DNA of 64,000 bases from Isoptericola jiangsuensis (GTDB lineage: Bacteria; Actinomycetota; Actinomycetes; Actinomycetales; Cellulomonadaceae), in contig NZ_PDJJ01000001.1 in NCBI RefSeq assembly GCF_002563715.1, forward strand, positions 1,488,001-1,552,000. Direction: 5' to 3'. The position numbers and the translations under genes are program-made. The notes under the pieces are model-generated. The model saw nothing but the letters and a program-made list of their open reading frames with translations, made no database searches and was not told where the DNA came from. How positions within the stretch are numbered: the stretch's first letter is position 1; the number at the start of each line of letters is the position of its first letter. Below, one piece after another: positions 1-8,132 of the stretch.

Positions 1-565
1 TCGCCGGGACGCCGACGGCCACCATGCCCGCCGGGACGTCCTTCGTCACCACCGCGTTCGCGCCCACCTGCACGTCGTTGCCGATCCACAGCGGACCGAG
101 GACCTTCGCGCCGGCGCCGACCATCACGCGGTCCCCGAGCGTGGGGTGCCGCTTGCCCTTCGCCATCGACCGGCCACCCAGGGTGGAGCCGTGGAAGAGC
201 ACGCAGTCGTCGCCGATCACCGTCGTCTGCCCGATCACGACACCCATGCCGTGGTCGATGAACAGCCGGCGTCCGATCCGCGCCCCCGGGTGGATCTCGA
301 TCCCCGTGAGCCACCGCGCGAGCTGGGACACCAGCCGTGCGGGCAGCCGCAGGCCCGGCCGGTGCCACATGCGGTGCGCCACCCGGTGCGTCCACAGCGC
401 GTGGACGCCCGGGTAGGCGAGCGCCACCTCGATCCGGCTGCGTGCCGCCGGGTCGTGGGCGTGCGCGGCGCCGAGGTCCTCACCGAGGATGTCGAGCAGG
501 TGCCGCAGGCCCGGCCGGTGACCGTTCGGCATGGGGTGGTCGGTCTCGTCGTGGTCCGGTGTCAC
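1..565 (-). CDS. cysE: Serine O-acetyltransferase (partial, C-terminus beyond window)
   Basis: Makes O-acetyl-L-serine from serine and acetyl-CoA, the substrate of the adjacent cysteine synthase. The frame shows the left-handed beta-helix hexapeptide signature: HPGARIGRR, then [27 protein letters not shown] and the late segment [17 protein letters not shown]. The last codons run off the left edge. The GTG start at 565-563 lies one base after the cysK stop, so the two genes are translationally coupled. An in-frame ATG at 532-530 is an alternative start. The sequence begins with a short helical part typical of the compact actinobacterial CysE rather than the long enterobacterial form. It is probably controlled with cysK from the leader at 1503-1845. 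Confidence 0.93.
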   Translation of the reverse strand, partial: MTPDHDETDHPMPNGHRPGLRHLLDILGEDLGAAHAHDPAARSRIEVALAYPGVHALWTHRVAHRMWHRPGLRLPARLVSQLARWLTGIEIHPGARIGRRLFIDHGMGVVIGQTTVIGDDCVLFHGSTLGGRSMAKGKRHPTLGDRVMVGAGAKVLGPLWIGNDVQVGANAVVTKDVPAGMVAVGVPA

Positions 566-566
566 G

Positions 567-1502
567 TCAGTCCAGCAGGTCGGAGAAGAGGACGGTCGAC
601 AGGTAGCGCTCACCGAAGCTCGGGATGATGACGACGATCGTCTTGCCCGCGTTCTCGGGACGGGCCGCGACCTGCGCCGCCGCCGCGAGGGCCGCGCCGG
701 ACGAGATGCCCACGAGCAGGCCCTCCTCCTGGGCGGACCGCTTGGCCCACTCCACCGCGGTCTCCGCGTTGATGTCGACGACCTCGTCGTAGACGTTCGT
801 GTCGAGGATCTCCGGGACGAAGTTCGCGCCGATGCCCTGGATCTTGTGCGGGCCGGGGGCGCCGCCGTTGAGGATGGGCGACTCCTCGGGCTCCACGGCG
901 ATGATCTGCACGCCGGGCTTGCGCTCCTTGAGCACCTGGCCGACGCCCGTGATGGTGCCGCCCGTGCCGACGCCGGCGATGAGGATGTCGACCTCGCCGT
1001 CGGTGTCGGCCCAGATCTCCTCGGCCGTGGTCTCGCGGTGGATCTTCGGGTTGGCCTCGTTCGCGAACTGGCGGGCGAGGATGGCGCCCGGACGCTCCGC
1101 GGCGATCTTCTCGGCGGCGGCGACGGCGCCCTTCATGCCCTCGGCGGCCGGGGTGAGGATGAGCTCGGCGCCGTACGCGCGCAGCAGGGCGCGGCGCTCC
1201 TTCGACATCGTCTCCGGCATGGCGAGCACCACGTTGTAGCCGCGGGCCGCGCCCACGAACGCCAGCGCGATGCCGGTGTTGCCCGACGTGCCCTCGACGA
1301 TGGTGCCGCCCGGCTTCAGCTCGCCCGACGCCTCCGCGGCGTCGACGATCGAGACGCCGATGCGGTCCTTGACCGAGCTGGCGGGGTTGTAGAACTCGAG
1401 CTTGGCGAGCACCGTGGCGCCGGCGCCCTCGGTGAGCCGGTTGATGCGGACCAGCGGGGTGCGGCCGATGAGCTTCGTGGCGTCGTCGTAGATGGTGGCC
1501 AT
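567..1502 (-). CDS. cysK: Cysteine synthase A (O-acetylserine sulfhydrylase)
   Basis: PLP enzyme forming cysteine from O-acetylserine and sulfide. The 311-residue protein starts MATIYDD. The PLP lysine is K45 in [11 protein letters not shown], and the substrate loop TSGNTG lies at residues 72-77. The glycine loop [12 protein letters not shown] and the late ISSGAAL motif are present. The ATG at 1502-1500 was chosen because an AAGGA ribosome site precedes it by about six bases and the family N-terminus begins there. The frame stays open upstream but with no family similarity. It is first in a cysK-cysE operon behind a polycysteine leader ORF, which points to attenuation by cysteine supply. Confidence 0.97.
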   Translation of the reverse strand: MATIYDDATKLIGRTPLVRINRLTEGAGATVLAKLEFYNPASSVKDRIGVSIVDAAEASGELKPGGTIVEGTSGNTGIALAFVGAARGYNVVLAMPETMSKERRALLRAYGAELILTPAAEGMKGAVAAAEKIAAERPGAILARQFANEANPKIHRETTAEEIWADTDGEVDILIAGVGTGGTITGVGQVLKERKPGVQIIAVEPEESPILNGGAPGPHKIQGIGANFVPEILDTNVYDEVVDINAETAVEWAKRSAQEEGLLVGISSGAALAAAAQVAARPENAGKTIVVIIPSFGERYLSTVLFSDLLD

Positions 1503-1572
1503 GGTGATGATCCTTCGGTGGGGTGCGATGGTGCGGGGCGAGGTCCGGACGGCGCGGCGCGCAGGTGCGCGG

Positions 1573-1651
1573 GAGCGTCCGTGAGCGGGGAGGGCCGGCG
1601 AGCGTCGCACGGTCGCCGCGACCCGGCGGGTCAGGCGTGACGTGGACGCTC
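1573..1651 (-). promoter_or_regulatory. Inverted repeat spanning the leader-ORF stop codon
   Basis: GAGCGTCC at 1573-1580 is the exact reverse complement of GGACGCTC at 1644-1651. The upstream arm touches the stop codon of the polycysteine leader ORF (1653-1651). A ribosome stalled on the Cys codons or paused at the stop would cover that arm. The pairing is therefore a plausible part of an attenuator in the roughly 150-nt gap before cysK. The fold itself is inferred. Confidence 0.4.
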
Positions 1652-1740
1652 TAGCGACAGCAGCAGGGGACCACCGGGAGGCCGTGCGCCGACGACGGCG
1701 TGCACGTGCGAGCACCGACCGAGGACGTCGTCCGGGTCAT
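1651..1740 (-). CDS. Polycysteine leader peptide of cysK-cysE
   Basis: A 29-codon ORF whose end reads PVVPCCCR then TAG, with three consecutive Cys codons (TGC TGC TGT) and a further Cys at codon 13. The ATG at 1740-1738 has an AGGGAGG ribosome site nine bases upstream. It lies 148 bp before cysK on the same strand, between a good promoter and the gene. Polycysteine leader ORFs that act as cysteine-responsive attenuators are known from mycobacteria. Here function is inferred from the Cys run, position, ribosome site and adjacent stem. A shorter GTG-started version (MVPCCCR) is possible. Confidence 0.6.
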   Translation of the reverse strand: MTRTTSSVGARTCTPSSAHGLPVVPCCCR

Positions 1741-1816
1741 CTGTGCCTGCCTCCCTGATCTCGTGGTCCGGCGGGATCGCGCGCACGCCGAGGCGCGGGA
1801 CGCGGCCCGCAGGGCC

Positions 1817-1845
1817 AGACTAGCCACCCCCGGACCGATCGACAA
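1817..1845 (-). promoter_or_regulatory. Promoter of the cysK-cysE leader
   Basis: On the minus strand TTGTCG (1845-1840) is followed after 17 bases by TAGTCT (1822-1817), a good housekeeping-type actinobacterial promoter. Transcription would start near 1810, about 70 nt before the leader ORF. Just upstream, CCATCGA (1858-1864) and TCGATGG (1870-1876) form a 7-bp inverted repeat with a 5-bp spacer, a candidate operator. Confidence 0.5.
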
Positions 1846-1930
1846 GACCGTGCCCACCCATCGACACGATCGATGGAAAGCGGGTGCCCGCCGCCGGCCA
1901 CGGTGGTGCTCACCCTGCCCCGGAGGACGA

Positions 1931-1965
1931 CGAAGGGCGACCCGGATCATCCGGGTCGCCCTTCG
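1931..1965 (-). terminator. Hairpin terminator after tRNA-Gly
   Basis: A 15-bp perfect stem (1931-1945 with 1951-1965) and ATCAT loop, immediately 3' of tRNA-Gly on the minus strand. It lacks a long T tract, as is usual in high-GC actinobacteria. Confidence 0.75.
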
Positions 1966-1973
1966 GTCTGCGG

Positions 1974-2044
1974 AGCGGGCGACGGGAATCGAACCCGCGT
2001 AGCCAGTTTGGAAGACTGGGGCTCTACCATTGAGCTACGCCCGC
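1974..2044 (-). tRNA. tRNA-Gly (anticodon TCC)
   Basis: A complete cloverleaf reads on the minus strand. The acceptor arms are GCGGGCG (2044-2038) and CGCCCGC (1981-1975). The anticodon loop CTTCCAA carries TCC for glycine, and the T arm holds the GGTTCGATTCC core. The 3' CCA is not encoded. A TAGGCT hexamer at 2086-2081 is a candidate -10. Confidence 0.95.
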
Positions 2045-2216
2045 GACGATGCCCGACGACGTGCGTCGGGATGCGGCGTCAGCCTAGCAAAGGCCCCGCC
2101 CTGGTCCGTGCCACGACCGGCTCGAGCCGTCGATCCGGGCCGGTGCCGTGCCGGACCGCGACGACCGGCCACTACACTGACGCCGGACCCGCCGTCCCGA
2201 GGGCGGACGGGTACCA

Positions 2217-2293
<77 letters not shown>

Positions 2294-2351
2294 CCGCCCA
2301 CCTGCACCGATACCACTCGGAGCAGGTGGGCGAACCCGTGGGAAGGGCCAT

Positions 2352-2375
2352 TGAGGTTCTCACTGAGGTTCTCAG
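2352..2375. repeat. Tandem 12-bp repeat, each unit with a palindromic core
   Basis: TGAGGTTCTCAC (2352-2363) is followed at once by TGAGGTTCTCAG (2364-2375). The arms TGAG and CTCA around GTT make each unit a short palindrome. Two abutting sites next to a tRNA could be recombinase-arm or operator sites. Role unknown. Confidence 0.55.
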
Positions 2376-2492
2376 CCTCGTCGCCGTCATCTGCCGGCCC
2401 GACGTGAGCACGGGAAGCATGGCATCCGTCACCGCCATCAGGCATCACAGGTCAGTTCACCTATCCGTGCAGCAGTCCCGCCGTCGGGCGCA

Positions 2493-2526
2493 GGGGGTCA
2501 CAGATTCAGATCCTGTCACCTCGACC
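2493..2526 (+). repeat. Degenerate copy of the tRNA-Pro 3' end (attachment-site-like)
   Basis: Bases 2493-2526 match tRNA-Pro bases 2259-2292 at 29 of 34 positions, including the T-arm core and the CACC/CGACC end. The rest of the tRNA is absent. A duplicated tRNA 3' end is the usual scar of integrase-mediated insertion. The copies are 234 bp apart and no integrase lies between them, so this would be an eroded remnant. Confidence 0.55.
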
Positions 2527-2611
2527 GACGTGTACGGGTGGTTCTGAAATCTTGCCGCAGCGACTCCCGGGCAGCGTCCGCTGCGGCCTGTTCGCATGAT
2601 GGGCGGTGTGG

Positions 2612-3160
2612 TTACCTCATCAGTGCAGTGAGCTCGGCGGCGAACTGGGGCACCGTCTCCTCGAGCGTCGCGACGAGCTCGAGCACGCTGGTCGGAGGGT
2701 TCGCGTTCCGGGCGAGTATCTGGTGCAACGTGCGGATCACCGCGACCTGGTTGAGGTCCAGCAGGTCCAGGAGGAAGTCGTCCGGGTGGATGGCTGCGAC
2801 TCCGTACGGCTCGAGGTGCTCGGGTGCGAAGTCCTTGAGGTTCGCGGTCACGATCAGGCCCGTGTTCGCCCGCACGGCCGCCGCCATGACGTGACGATCC
2901 TTGGGATCGTTCGTCATGGCGGGGACGAGGCCCTCGTGTCCGGTCACCGTCGCGTCGGGGAACACCCGGCGCATCGTGCTCACCCGCTTGGCGGCCCTCT
3001 CCGGCTCCAGGCCCAGATGCTTGATCAGGTTCCGCTGCGTCTCGTCGAGGATCTCGGCGGACCACAGGGGGCGGTACATGCCCTTGTCCGCGCAGCGCAG
3101 CAGCACGTCGAACAGCGGATACGGAATGAGCACGCACGCATCCAGGACCGCCGAGTACAT
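2612..3160 (-). CDS. PIN-domain toxin-like protein
   Basis: A 182-residue protein that opens with the PIN-domain first strand and acidic residue (SAVLDACVLIP). It carries a middle acidic helix (EILDETQRNLIKHLG) and the conserved DPKDRHVMAAA segment followed by IVTANLKDF. This acidic layout fits PIN ribonucleases that cleave RNA as toxins. The gene starts eight bases after the stop of a DNA-binding partner gene, the normal antitoxin-toxin order. Length matches the larger PIN_3-like group rather than small VapC. The RNA target cannot be predicted. It sits beside tRNA-Pro and a tRNA scar, a common place for such modules. Confidence 0.8.
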   Translation of the reverse strand: MYSAVLDACVLIPYPLFDVLLRCADKGMYRPLWSAEILDETQRNLIKHLGLEPERAAKRVSTMRRVFPDATVTGHEGLVPAMTNDPKDRHVMAAAVRANTGLIVTANLKDFAPEHLEPYGVAAIHPDDFLLDLLDLNQVAVIRTLHQILARNANPPTSVLELVATLEETVPQFAAELTALMR

Positions 3161-3168
3161 CAGCCGCT

Positions 3169-3624
3169 CTACCGGGTCTGGACGAACCCGGTCGTCACCG
3201 GTCCCTCGGTCGCCTCACGGGTCAGCTCGTCGAGGGCCTCACGACGTGCAGCCGTGTGGCGACGCTGGAACGAGTCCAGATCCGCAAGGCGCACCCGACG
3301 GTGACGGCCCGGCTTCGTGAACGGGATCTGCCCGTCCTCGAGCAGCCCGACCAGCGTCGGGCGGGAGATCCCGAGGAAGTCCGCGGCCTGCTGCGTCGTC
3401 ATGATGGTGTCGCGCGGCACCACCGAGATGCCCTTGCCCTGCTGCATGGCGTCCACGACGTCCTTGAGGATCTCGTAGACGTTCAGCGGCAGCGTGATCT
3501 CCTCGCCGTCGGGCCCCACCAGCGCAGGCATGTCGTGACCGTGGAGGATGCGCGAGACCGACGCGAGAGCCTCCGAGTCGTCGGGTGTCGCGAACGTCAC
3601 GGGAACTGCTGCTGGCGCGGCCAT
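3169..3624 (-). CDS. Excisionase-type HTH antitoxin
   Basis: A 151-residue protein with a central MerR/excisionase-type helix-turn-helix (MTTQQAADFLGISRPTLVGLLEDG, continuing IPFTKPGRHRRVRLADLDSF, about residues 76-117). The N-terminal half contains a dimer-like segment. The downstream PIN gene makes it the likely antitoxin and autorepressor. The start ATG at 3624 is preceded by TAAGGT (3636-3631) and six bases, the leaderless pattern. A tandem GTTTTC repeat on the minus strand sits at 3654-3643, overlapping the -35 region, and is a natural operator candidate. Confidence 0.8.
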   Translation of the reverse strand: MAAPAAVPVTFATPDDSEALASVSRILHGHDMPALVGPDGEEITLPLNVYEILKDVVDAMQQGKGISVVPRDTIMTTQQAADFLGISRPTLVGLLEDGQIPFTKPGRHRRVRLADLDSFQRRHTAARREALDELTREATEGPVTTGFVQTR

Positions 3625-3630
3625 ACCCTG

Positions 3631-3654
3631 ACCTTAATCGAAGAAAACGAAAAC
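3631..3654 (-). promoter_or_regulatory. Leaderless promoter and tandem operator of the toxin-antitoxin pair
   Basis: TAAGGT at 3636-3631 lies six bases before the antitoxin ATG. GAAAAC occurs twice in tandem on the plus strand (3643-3648 and 3649-3654). The stretch is strikingly AT-rich for this chromosome. Binding there by the antitoxin would block the promoter. This is inference from position. Confidence 0.45.
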
Positions 3655-3683
3655 GGATAGCGTGTACTCGGGGATCATGCCGC

Positions 3684-4814
3684 TCAGGAGCGCGCGCGGG
3701 GGAGGCCCGTCGTAGCGCGGACCAGCTCCGCCTGGGCGGCCACGGGCATCGCCGCGAACATCCCCCACATGGCGCGTGCGAGCTCGGTCGTGCCGGCATC
3801 TCGGGAGAGGAGACCTCGTCGCAGGGCGGCCGGCAGACGCCCGAAGCCCTCGAAGAGCTCCAGCGTGCCTCGGGTGCTGAGCCGGAGCAGCGCGCGCAGG
3901 CCGACCTGGCGCAGGCGCTCGGTGGCGTCGAGCTGGTCGGCGTCGTCGGGCGCGTGCCCGTGGGCGAGGTCCTGGGCGAGCGTGTCCGCTCGGCGCAGGG
4001 AGTGCGCGACGGAGTAGCCGGTGATGAGGTGCCCACCACGTCCCGCGGTACCGACGGCCAGGACGCCGGGGGGCGGGGGAGCGCCCCGCCCGCGCATGGG
4101 GATCCGCACGACCTCCCGGTCGAGCGGGTCGTCCACGGTGCGCGCGTCGACCCCGCGGGCCAGCAGGCGGCGTCGCAGCCGTCCCCGCAGCTCCGCGACG
4201 GGCATTCCCGGCGCGGCGGCCAGGCAGGTCTCCTCCAGGAGCATCCGGTCGTCACCCACGGGGACGGCGTAGAGGAAGGTCGGGGTGGCGGTCGGCCGTT
4301 CGTCGGCGGACCAGTCGGTGCGCCAGTCCATGAGCAGCGACTCGGCGCCCTGGAGGGCCGGTAGGGCGTCCTCGGTCCGCACGACGATCCCGTAGGCGGT
4401 CTGCATCGGGGCCGGGTCGTCGGCTCGCAGCCCGTCCGGGCGTGCCCCGCGGGCGTCGACCACCACGCGGGCCTCGCCGCGCAGCGCGGCGACCTGCGCG
4501 TCGTCGAGGCGTCCGGTGCGGACCTCGACGTCGTCCAGCGGCAGCGCGGCCTGCAGCGCCGCGTTGTCGAGCACCAGGTAGCCGCGGTCGAGCGGGTGCA
4601 CGCCGACGGACCGCAGCTCGGGGTTCGCCGCCCGGGCGCGGACGACGGAGGACGGCAGGTCGCCGAGCTCGTCGGCCCAGATGCCGTACGTCGGGGTCCA
4701 CACCGCGTCGGGCCGAGGGTCGACCGCCAGCACCGACGACCCGTGGGCGGCGCACCGCGAGGCGAGGGCACGCCCGGCCGGACCGAGCCCGACGACCGCC
4801 ACGTCCTTCATCAT
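3684..4814 (-). CDS. crtY: Lycopene cyclase, CrtY/CrtL type
   Basis: Cyclises the ends of lycopene to beta-ionone rings (beta-carotene). The 376-residue protein has an N-terminal dinucleotide-binding loop (VAVVGLGPAGRALA). It shows lycopene-cyclase segments such as TYGIWADELGDLP, MQTAYGIVVRT, VGDDRMLLEETCLA and the late HLITGYSVAHSLRRAD. The next residue after the first Met is also Met, so the start could be 4814 or 4811. It is on the same strand as crtT, crtU and the P450 but separated from them by an opposite-strand gene. Together they predict aromatic-ring carotenoids. Early genes (crtE, crtB, crtI) are not in the window. Confidence 0.88.
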   Translation of the reverse strand: MMKDVAVVGLGPAGRALASRCAAHGSSVLAVDPRPDAVWTPTYGIWADELGDLPSSVVRARAANPELRSVGVHPLDRGYLVLDNAALQAALPLDDVEVRTGRLDDAQVAALRGEARVVVDARGARPDGLRADDPAPMQTAYGIVVRTEDALPALQGAESLLMDWRTDWSADERPTATPTFLYAVPVGDDRMLLEETCLAAAPGMPVAELRGRLRRRLLARGVDARTVDDPLDREVVRIPMRGRGAPPPPGVLAVGTAGRGGHLITGYSVAHSLRRADTLAQDLAHGHAPDDADQLDATERLRQVGLRALLRLSTRGTLELFEGFGRLPAALRRGLLSRDAGTTELARAMWGMFAAMPVAAQAELVRATTGLPRARS

Positions 4815-4846
4815 GGTGACCGACCCTACGTCGACGGGAGGCCGTC

Positions 4847-5290
4847 ATGAGCCCAGCACGCGGACCCCGCCTGCCCACGCTGCCCCACCCGCACCTCATC
4901 TGGCTGCGCAGCGCCGCCACGATCGTGCTGAGCTGCGTCGTCGCGCAGGCGGGCTGGGCCGCGGCGCTGCTCGGCGGGCAGCCGGGATACCTGGTGCAGC
5001 ACCGGGCGGGCGCCTGGGTGACGCTCGCGGCCGCCGTCGCGGCGGCGGGGGTCTACGTCGTGCTCCGCCGGTCCGCCGGCCCGGTCAACGTGGCGCTGGC
5101 GCTCGCGGTGGCGGTGCTGGTGGCCGTGCAGGTCGCCCTCGGCGAGCTCGGCGTCGACTTCCGTTCGGTGCACATCTTCACCGGGGTGCTGCTGGCGATG
5201 CTCGTCACGGCCCTGACGTCGTGGACGTACCGTCACCGGCTCCCCGGGTCGTCGGCCGGCAGCTCCAGCACCAGCCCGCGCAGCGTGTAG
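4847..5290 (+). CDS. Small membrane protein inside the carotenoid cluster
   Basis: A 147-residue protein with about four hydrophobic helices (near residues 20-45, 55-75, 80-100 and 110-130). Two histidines sit at helix ends (VQHRAGAWVTL and RSVHIFTGVLLA), reminiscent of haem-anchoring membrane proteins, although the family is not recognised. Its start is 32 bp from the divergent crtY start. Its 3' end overlaps the 3' end of the P450 gene by 58 bp on the opposite strand. The hydrophobic pattern and low shadow character argue that it is real. A role with the P450 would be speculation. Confidence 0.6.
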   Translation: MSPARGPRLPTLPHPHLIWLRSAATIVLSCVVAQAGWAAALLGGQPGYLVQHRAGAWVTLAAAVAAAGVYVVLRRSAGPVNVALALAVAVLVAVQVALGELGVDFRSVHIFTGVLLAMLVTALTSWTYRHRLPGSSAGSSSTSPRSV

Positions 5291-6465
5291 CCCTCGATGA
5301 GGTCGTCCCAGCCCACCTCCGGCTCGCGGACCACACGCGGTGCGCGACCCAGGAGCCGGGTGAGCAGGACGTCGGCCTCCAGGATCGCCAGCGGCTGGCC
5401 GGGACACTTGTGGGCGCCGTCGCCGAAGGTGAGTCCTGCGGCGTTGACGCCCCGCGGCAGGGTGCGGCCGGGGCACAGGTCCAGGCCGTCCTCGCCCGTC
5501 GCCCGCGGGTCCGCGTTCGCGGGACGCACGCACACGTCGACGAGGTCGCCCGCCTCGATCGTCCACGAGTCCTCACCGTCGGTGACGTCGATCGGTTCCT
5601 GCGCGCGCCGGTACAGGTGCCCCACGACCGGTTCGAGCCGGATGATCTCGGTCAGGATCGCGAAGCGTTCCTGCTCCCCGGCGACGAGGTACCGCTCGCG
5701 CAGGACGTCGTCGCGCAGCAGGTGCCACGCCGCCATCGTGACGAACTCGCGCGTCGTCACCATCCCGGCCGTGCCGTACGTGACGCACTCGACGAGGATG
5801 TCGACGTCCGTGTACCCCTCGTCGATCAGATGGCTGATGACGTCCTCGCGCCGCTCCCGTCGGCGCTCGCGGATCGCCGGACGCACGTCCGCCAGGAAGA
5901 AGCGCCCCACGGGCAGGAGCCCGTTCCACGCCGCCAGCATCCACTGGCGGGGCGTGCGCCCCAGGTCACGGCGGGTGATGTCGAACGGCGGCTGGCGGAA
6001 GAAGCTGACCAGCCGACGGGACATGCGCGGCACGGACGACTCCGTCAGGCCGACCACCTCGGCGGTGACCTCGACCGTGTAGTGCAGCGCGAGCTCGTCC
6101 AGCGTGAGCCGGCCTCCGGGCCCGGTCCGGCCGAGCAGGCGGTCCGCGCACTCCTCCATCTGCGCGGTGTAGCGCTCGGCGACGACCACGGGGGCGAAGA
6201 ACCGGGCGACCTTGCTGCGCTGCTCGTCGTGCAGCGGCCCGTCGGACACGAGGATCGGGTGGTGCTTGAGCCGGCCCCGGGGGATGGCCTCCGCGGTGAA
6301 CCCGGCCTGCGTCGTCGCGTGCCGCGCCCGCAGCACCTGGCGCGCGGTCTCGAGCGAACGGACGCGCCACACGGTGCTCACCCCGGCGCGGCCGTCGGCG
6401 CCCTGCCGCTCCACGCGCGGGGTGCTCGGTTCGCCCGGTCGCACCGCCCTCCGCCGCCCGGTCAT
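5233..6465 (-). CDS. Cytochrome P450 of the aromatic-carotenoid cluster
   Basis: A 410-residue class I bacterial P450. The haem loop reads FGDGAHKCPG with the axial thiolate at Cys354. The I-helix oxygen-activation motif reads GTAGMVTTRE and the K-helix ExxR is EIIRLEP. The start overlaps the crtU stop by four bases (ATGA), so it is co-translated with crtU. In Brevibacterium linens a P450 gene near the crt genes is linked to 3,3'-dihydroxyisorenieratene. Hydroxylation of an isorenieratene-type ring is therefore the best guess here. Redox partners are not encoded nearby. Confidence 0.88.
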   Translation of the reverse strand: MTGRRRAVRPGEPSTPRVERQGADGRAGVSTVWRVRSLETARQVLRARHATTQAGFTAEAIPRGRLKHHPILVSDGPLHDEQRSKVARFFAPVVVAERYTAQMEECADRLLGRTGPGGRLTLDELALHYTVEVTAEVVGLTESSVPRMSRRLVSFFRQPPFDITRRDLGRTPRQWMLAAWNGLLPVGRFFLADVRPAIRERRRERREDVISHLIDEGYTDVDILVECVTYGTAGMVTTREFVTMAAWHLLRDDVLRERYLVAGEQERFAILTEIIRLEPVVGHLYRRAQEPIDVTDGEDSWTIEAGDLVDVCVRPANADPRATGEDGLDLCPGRTLPRGVNAAGLTFGDGAHKCPGQPLAILEADVLLTRLLGRAPRVVREPEVGWDDLIEGYTLRGLVLELPADDPGSR

Positions 6466-8132
6466 CGCCGTGCGGGGGAGAGGCGGTGGCGCACGGCCCG
6501 GGCGGTGCGTGCGACGGCGGCGCCCGCCCCCGACAGGTCCGGCCGGCGTCGCAGCACGCCCTGCAGCGGCACGGTCCAGACGTCCTCCCCGCGCACGCCC
6601 CAGCCCTGCAGCAGGTGGTTGGCGGCCAGCACGCCGGTCACTGCGGCGCGCTCCATGAGGGCGATCGGCCAGTCGACCCGCAGACCGTCGCCGGCCAGCG
6701 CCAGCCCCGGGTACGGGGTGTCGACGGTCAGCCGGTCACGCCACGGCCCGGTGCCGACCAGGCCGCAGTCGTCCTCGACGAGCAGCTCGTCGTGGAGGGC
6801 CAGCAGCCCGCGCGTCTCGGGGTACACCTCGTGCAGCGCGGCCAGGAGGCGGGCCCGGAGCCGGTCGGTGTCGAGCCCGCGCGGCCCGTCGCCGGCGAGG
6901 TCGGGGTCGCGCGCGGGGTCCGCCGCATAGGCGTGCAGCTCCACGACCGAGCCGCCGTGCTCGCGCGCCCAGTCCGCCGCCCCCTGCTCGAAGCGCTCCA
7001 GGACGGTGACGTTGTCGAGCAGGTCGTAGCCGCTGGTGCCGAGGAACGCCTCGCGCTCCGGGGCGACCTGGCCGTCCAGCCACAGGCGGAGCACGGCGAA
7101 CGGCGGGGCGTTGCGACCCGCGGCGAGGCGCCGGTGCCAGTCCGCGCGCTCGGGGGTGCCGGGCCCGTCGACCGACGCCCCGGCGAGCGGCGCGAGCAGC
7201 TCCCGGGTGACGCGAGGGTCGGCGGCGACCACGACCGCGTCCGCGGCGATCTCGCCGGACGCGGTGCGCACCCGCCACGACCCGTCCTCGTCCTGCCCGA
7301 GCGACTCCACCCGGGTGCCCGTGCGGACGTCGGCACCCTGCTCGCCGAGGTAGCGGCGCAGCGGCGCCCACAGGGCGGTGTCGTAGTCGTCGTCGGGGAC
7401 GTCGAACAGCAGACCCTCCGACGACCCCGCGAAGTACGTGTGAAACATGCCGACCAGCTCGCCGGCACCGAACTCGGTCGGATGGGCGAAGAACGACCGG
7501 GCGAAGACCTCCAGCGCGAGGTGCCGCGCCCCCTCGGGGAAGCGCAGCCGGTCGAGGAAGTCCTGCGCGGACTCGCCGTCGTAGCGCTCGTGGCTCGCCG
7601 GGTAGGACACCGACACGAGCTCGATCGCGCTGGGCAGGTGCACCGACGGCAGCGCGGACAGCGGGAACGTGGGGCTGCGCACGACGAACGCGGCGAGGTT
7701 GGCGGGCGGGGTCAGCGGCAGCGACGCGAAGCTGTCGGTGAGCCCGTCGCCGCGACGCAGCGGGTAGTCGGGGACCGGCACCAGGTGGGAGAGCGTCGGG
7801 TCGGCGCGGCGCAGCAGCGCGCGCAGCGTGTAGTACTGCCGGAAGAACGCGTGGAAGCCGCGGCTCATCGTCCGGGGGACGTCGCCGGCGTCCGGCGTGC
7901 CGTCCGGGCCGTCGGCGAGCGGCCACGCGCGGACCCGGCCGCCGAGCTGGTCGCACGCCTCGAGCAGCGTCACGCGGACGCCGCGCTCGGCCAGGATCGT
8001 CGCCGCGCCCAGGCCGGCGATGCCGCCCCCGACGACGACCACGTGCCGGTCGTCGGTGGGGTGCTCGGTACCGGGCGTGCCGGGGTGGAGGACGGCGCCG
8101 CGGTCGCGACCGGGCGGCACGGGCCGGCTCAT
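6462..8132 (-). CDS. crtU: Carotenoid desaturase/methyltransferase (isorenieratene synthase type)
   Basis: CrtU turns beta-ionone rings into aromatic phi rings by desaturation and methyl migration. The 556-residue FAD protein has VVVVGGGIAGLGAA at about residues 31-44. It carries the CrtU hallmark MSRGFHAFFRQYYTLR followed by LPLTPPANLAAFVVRSPTF. The C-terminal FAD segment is LALAGDGLRVDWPIALMERAAVTG. The start overlaps the crtT-like stop by four bases and the stop overlaps the P450 start by four. The three genes thus form a tightly coupled operon. A general CrtI-like desaturase is the alternative, but the SRGFHAFF block favours CrtU. Confidence 0.88.
   Translation of the reverse strand: MSRPVPPGRDRGAVLHPGTPGTEHPTDDRHVVVVGGGIAGLGAATILAERGVRVTLLEACDQLGGRVRAWPLADGPDGTPDAGDVPRTMSRGFHAFFRQYYTLRALLRRADPTLSHLVPVPDYPLRRGDGLTDSFASLPLTPPANLAAFVVRSPTFPLSALPSVHLPSAIELVSVSYPASHERYDGESAQDFLDRLRFPEGARHLALEVFARSFFAHPTEFGAGELVGMFHTYFAGSSEGLLFDVPDDDYDTALWAPLRRYLGEQGADVRTGTRVESLGQDEDGSWRVRTASGEIAADAVVVAADPRVTRELLAPLAGASVDGPGTPERADWHRRLAAGRNAPPFAVLRLWLDGQVAPEREAFLGTSGYDLLDNVTVLERFEQGAADWAREHGGSVVELHAYAADPARDPDLAGDGPRGLDTDRLRARLLAALHEVYPETRGLLALHDELLVEDDCGLVGTGPWRDRLTVDTPYPGLALAGDGLRVDWPIALMERAAVTGVLAANHLLQGWGVRGEDVWTVPLQGVLRRRPDLSGAGAAVARTARAVRHRLSPARR

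Larger units (their letters stand above)
2294..2611. other. Gene-free interval between tRNA-Pro and the toxin gene
   Basis: About 320 bases without a convincing coding region. It holds a tandem pair of 12-bp units and the degenerate second copy of the tRNA-Pro 3' end, both listed separately. The mixture looks like the remnant of an excised or eroded tRNA-integrated element. Confidence 0.5.

Noticed and set aside
2294-2526. Intact tRNA-integrated mobile element
   Set aside because: Only 230 bp separate the two tRNA ends, with no integrase or cargo, so at most a scar remains.
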